In this document: positions 60,936-64,000 of the stretch, one piece after another
How positions within the stretch are numbered: the first letter of the stretch is position 1
How the letters are laid out: the number at the start of each line of letters is the position of its first letter
DNA from: Halocafeteria seosinensis
Taxonomy: Eukaryota; Sar; Bigyra; Bicosoecida
NCBI GenBank assembly: GCA_001687465.1
Contig: LVLI01000643.1
Span: 1-64,000 of the forward strand
Length of the DNA: 64,000 nucleotides
Direction of reading: 5' to 3'
Translations under genes and position numbers: made by a program
The notes under the pieces: model-generated
Database searches by the model: none
What the model saw: only the letters and a program-made list of their open reading frames with translations
Told to the model about the DNA's origin: nothing

Positions 60936-63092
60936 TTAGAATTCCAATATACTCGTCATAACATCGTCAAGAGGTCCCAGTGCTCGGCAATTTTTCCCCG
61001 ACCTTATTGCAGATTGAAGGGCTGATAGTTCGCGACAGACAATTGGATTCTCCTTCAACATCTTGCTAACCATGTATTGGAGGTTGTCCAATGAAGGCAA
61101 GTCTAGTCTCTGCGGAGCGAGTCCTTTGCTGTCTTCACGGAAACCGTAAGATTCGGATTGGATGGATTCCTTTAGGCCATAGTTTGCATCCTCGTTCAAT
61201 TTTTGGGTAACTTGGTTCAAAACTGTAGCCAAAGGCATAGTCTCTACAACACTTTTCTGTTTTGCCAGAGAACGAGCAAACTGGAATAGCCATGCCACCT
61301 CGGCTATCATTCCAATTCCATCTGCAAATAAAGGAAACTTGTCAAAGACGACAGGGTCCGCGAACTTATCATCAAACGGTAGCGAGACGTCCACACGCCC
61401 TAGACCCTCCAGTATACGGAACAAATTCAGAACGAGGTGCAGGACGAGGTGCATGAAAAAGTCGCGGAGATACTTTTTCTCTCGTTCGATAGGAGTTCGA
61501 CGACGGGCTGCTGTGGTGCGATATTTTAATATATATCGACTGAAAACCATTCCCACTTCTTGCGAAGAACGTTCCGATTCCCAGTGTTCCGTGGTGTATC
61601 CAAAGAACCAAGACAAACGGAACGACAACATTTTGGCATGGTTGGTGACTCGGTGCATGATTTCAATCGCTTCCATAGCGCCTTTCCGATTACCCGTAGG
61701 TATGTACTGACTTCCAGGTTTAAGCCACGACAAATCCGTCAGCTGCACATTGCAAGCAGTCTGAATAAAATCATCTACAGCATGAAGAAGCGCCCAACGG
61801 ATCTCGCCATCGCAAATATCTTCGTCTTCCCGTTCGAATTCGTAGTAGCGATCAACCATAGCATCACACAAAGTATTCCACTCCATGAAGGATAAATGTT
61901 GCAAAACATTTTCTGAGTCATCGGCATCGCAATTCTCGATGAGTGTAGACATAGCACAGGTAGCTTCTTCCAACCTTGTTCGAAGGCACATGTACCGTAG
62001 GCTAGTTCGTTTCGTTTGACAATCTTCAGAGAGTAGCTCCTCAGCGCACTCCTCCATGTCGTCCAATAGAGTTTGTCGGTACATGTGTAAAGAATAAATC
62101 ATGTCCTCGATAGCAGTTCCCTTCAAACTCGCAAGCAGTCTGTCGAGATGGTCATAAAACGAGGACACCGAGTCACTGGTCTGCGGGATTTCTTGGAACG
62201 TGTTTTGCTCTCTGCTTGTTATGTTACTCTCGACGGGAGTATCCCCTCCACTGCAAGTGGTTGGCTCTGCAGAGGCGCCGCCGTGAGCCGCTGTACTGGC
62301 CTGCGGTGATTCGCCAATACTTTGCTCACGACCAGTTTTTGGTTCCGCAGAAGGGTCCTGGTTTCCAGATGGCCCTCCCATGCCTGACGGCGGAGATGAT
62401 CCACGTGACACTGTGGACTTTCTTAACGCACGTTCTATCTCTACACATTCCTTTAAGAAACTTTCTACTGTTGTTGAGTGAACTGGGCAAAGGAAGTAGT
62501 GCCACTGTTTGCCTCGAGCACCATCTTGTTGGAAACGAATAGCACCGGCATCTCCACAATCTGTGGCTTTTTGCAGAAAGCCCTCACGAGGCTTCTGGGT
62601 GCCGTCAGAAAAGGATACACCTTCATTACTTTGAGAGTCTCTGGGTACGACAATCTTGAGATGGCTAGCTGTTATGCTTGGGTGTCCAAGCGAACCACTG
62701 CTACCTGTTCGTCTTTCTAGAGCGAAGTCTCCTTTCCTTATGCTGCCTATGTCTTTCTTGTCAAATACTTCTTGGACAACTTTGACGTTCTCTTGATCAT
62801 CAATACTTATAGCGAACACAAGTGCTCTCATCTTCGCTTCTTTTTTCTTTGCGGGTTTCTCTACCCACCAGAAAGGCTGACGAATAAAAATGAAGGGTCG
62901 CTCACACTGCAATAACGGCAAAGACCCGTATCCGATGCCTCTACACTCGATCTCTTCGCTGCATAGAGACGTAGCCAATTGTTTTGCCAAGTCCCTGTTG
63001 GTCATATTTTCCTCTGTCCGCTTTGCCTGCTGTGCTGCTGCAGGAGAAAACTCTCGTCTCTGCTTTTCATTGCTTATGGCTTTCCCATGCAT
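60936..63092 (-). CDS. Large intron-free protein of unknown function
   Basis: A single frame of 718 residues from the first ATG (63092), with no introns in a region where most genes have them. Residues about 60-140 look folded (ERPFIFIRQPFWWVEKPAKK, KMRALVFAISIDDQENVKVV), a possible beta-rich domain. Residues about 210-310 are Ser/Pro/Gly-rich and disordered. The C-terminal 400 residues are helical and hydrophobic-patterned: FYDHLDRLLASLKGTAIED, LSFMEWNTLCDAMVDRYYEF, MLSFRLSWFFGYTTEHWE and KYLRDFFMHLVLHLVLNLF. I recognise no family. The frame extends six codons upstream from alternative starts but ATG is preferred. Confidence 0.6.
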   Translation of the reverse strand: MHGKAISNEKQRREFSPAAAQQAKRTEENMTNRDLAKQLATSLCSEEIECRGIGYGSLPLLQCERPFIFIRQPFWWVEKPAKKKEAKMRALVFAISIDDQENVKVVQEVFDKKDIGSIRKGDFALERRTGSSGSLGHPSITASHLKIVVPRDSQSNEGVSFSDGTQKPREGFLQKATDCGDAGAIRFQQDGARGKQWHYFLCPVHSTTVESFLKECVEIERALRKSTVSRGSSPPSGMGGPSGNQDPSAEPKTGREQSIGESPQASTAAHGGASAEPTTCSGGDTPVESNITSREQNTFQEIPQTSDSVSSFYDHLDRLLASLKGTAIEDMIYSLHMYRQTLLDDMEECAEELLSEDCQTKRTSLRYMCLRTRLEEATCAMSTLIENCDADDSENVLQHLSFMEWNTLCDAMVDRYYEFEREDEDICDGEIRWALLHAVDDFIQTACNVQLTDLSWLKPGSQYIPTGNRKGAMEAIEIMHRVTNHAKMLSFRLSWFFGYTTEHWESERSSQEVGMVFSRYILKYRTTAARRRTPIEREKKYLRDFFMHLVLHLVLNLFRILEGLGRVDVSLPFDDKFADPVVFDKFPLFADGIGMIAEVAWLFQFARSLAKQKSVVETMPLATVLNQVTQKLNEDANYGLKESIQSESYGFREDSKGLAPQRLDLPSLDNLQYMVSKMLKENPIVCRELSALQSAIRSGKNCRALGPLDDVMTSILEF

Positions 63093-63678
63093 TGCACTCC
63101 TGTACAGCAATTTTTTGGAATATCATGGATTGTTGCTTGTATGTGTCCGTAGTTGTGTGTTCCCTTGCCGCCATCGTGCGCTTCCTTCCTTTCTTCCTAT
63201 CTTTTCTTTTCCTCTCGCTCCCACAAAGATGGTGAACATATACACTGCACCTTATTTACTGGTTTTTAATCAATTTGTGGCGAGTTATTGTTTTGTTTCA
63301 ATCATTCAGTAACTAAGTGAATGGATGAATCAAGAATTCCCTTTTCTACCAGCAGCACAAACTTTTCTTTTTTTCGAGATCTATTACCGACTACTATACC
63401 CTGTCCATTTACTACCATTTCGTCTGTGTCCTCGATGTATCTAACGAATCGCCGTCCTGGGTCCGGTCTGCACAATGTCTCTACTTCGAATAATTCGTCC
63501 GAGCCTCAGCTTCACAAACACAGGAGGTTCAACTTTCCCTTCAAGATTGGGTCAAATGCTCTACTGTATTGCACCGGCAGCCTTGTAAACTTATGACATC
63601 CACGCTAATAGAAGACAGGTACTTCCGTGAAAGTTTGGGTGAAATTGTGTGTATGGGTAGCAGGTAGTGGGCGAAAAG
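63093..63678. other. Divergent intergenic region
   Basis: About 590 bases between a minus-strand gene starting at 63092 and the plus-strand ESCRT gene starting at 63679. Likely both promoters. A T-rich stretch near 63360-63380 is the only composition feature I note. Confidence 0.4.
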
Positions 63679-64000
63679 ATGTTCAGTTTTGGTCGCAAGG
63701 AGGATCCCAAAGGTAATGAAATCAGTCTTTCCACCCGGCGATGAGGACCGATGCCCGCCCTTCAGCTGTGAAAAATAATAATTTTAATGCACATTCGCAG
63801 AAGAGTTACGGGACAATCGGAGACAAATTCGACAAGGTCAGCGTGAACTTGACAAGGAGCGAAGTCGGATTCAACGTGAAAAGAAACAATTGGAAAATGA
63901 TATAAAGAGGGCTTCTAAGGAAGGACAAAAGCAGAGCGTGCGGACACTCGCAAAACAGTTAGTTCAATTAAGGAAGCAGGAGGAACGTTTGCTCGGAACA
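63679..64000 (+). CDS. CHMP2-type ESCRT-III subunit (5' part)
   Basis: ESCRT-III subunit of the CHMP2/VPS2 group, acting in membrane scission at endosomes and during cytokinesis. Exon 1 is 63679-63712 (MFSFGRKEDPK); the second exon starts at 63801 and continues past the window end, so the gene is partial. The N-terminal core reads ELRDNRRQIRQGQRELDKER, REKKQLENDIKRASKEGQ and VRTLAKQLVQLRKQ, all basic helical ESCRT-III features; the phrase LAKQLVxLRKQ follows CHMP2B (LAKQLVHLRKQ). CHMP2A is the alternative. The C-terminal MIM element lies outside the window. Confidence 0.85.

Overview
This is nuclear DNA from a ciliated eukaryote. Most genes are split by short GT-AG introns of about 50 to 230 bases, with donors mostly GTAAG, GTATG or GTACG. 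TAA, TAG and TGA are all used as stops, so the code is standard. The gene set includes SR proteins, importin, peroxin, ESCRT-III, RPA, an AMPK/SnRK1 kinase and mitochondrial enzymes. CC2D2A and ARL3 point to a cilium. The ATP sulfurylase-APS kinase order (sulfurylase first), a coiled-coil protein resembling a plant family, and secreted EGF-like and GLUG-like proteins would fit an alga or related protist, perhaps a stramenopile. I cannot name the lineage. I saw no transposon, CRISPR array, rRNA or tRNA.

Layout. 0.9-10.3 kb: SRSF1-like splicing factor (+), heat shock factor (+), a coiled-coil protein (-), and a seven-exon protein of uncertain family (-). 10.6-17.7 kb: OPR/FASTK-like organelle protein (+), glyoxalase II (+), importin-5-type karyopherin (+). 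17.7-26.8 kb: small helical protein (-), FAM185A-like protein (+), coiled-coil protein (-), ARFRP1 (+), AMPK/SnRK1 alpha (-), RPA32 (+). 26.9-34.7 kb: secreted EGF-like protein (-) and a very long CC2D2A (-). 36.3-50.4 kb: HEAT-repeat scaffold (+), low-complexity protein (+), long coiled-coil protein (-), PEX13-like peroxin (+), RG-rich protein (-), secreted GLUG-like repeat protein (-). 51.7-64 kb: membrane-anchored ATP sulfurylase/APS kinase (+), succinyl-CoA ligase beta (-), acyl-CoA dehydrogenase (-), ARL3 (+), a large intron-free unknown (-), and the 5' end of a CHMP2-type ESCRT-III gene (+).

The genome is compact. Five convergent gene pairs have stop codons only 6 to 34 bases apart, so their 3' UTRs must overlap, and several genes have coding first exons of 3 to 34 bases. 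I rebuilt the gene models by hand from splice signals and reading-frame phase. Several join open frames that look like separate genes, notably the 5' exon of CC2D2A, the gene at 7812-10275, and the 3' exon of the gene at 17749-18561. No single novel system stands out. The most interesting items are the sulfate-activation fusion with an unrecognised C-terminal domain, the GLUG-like secreted protein, the two cilium genes, and the tail-to-tail architecture.
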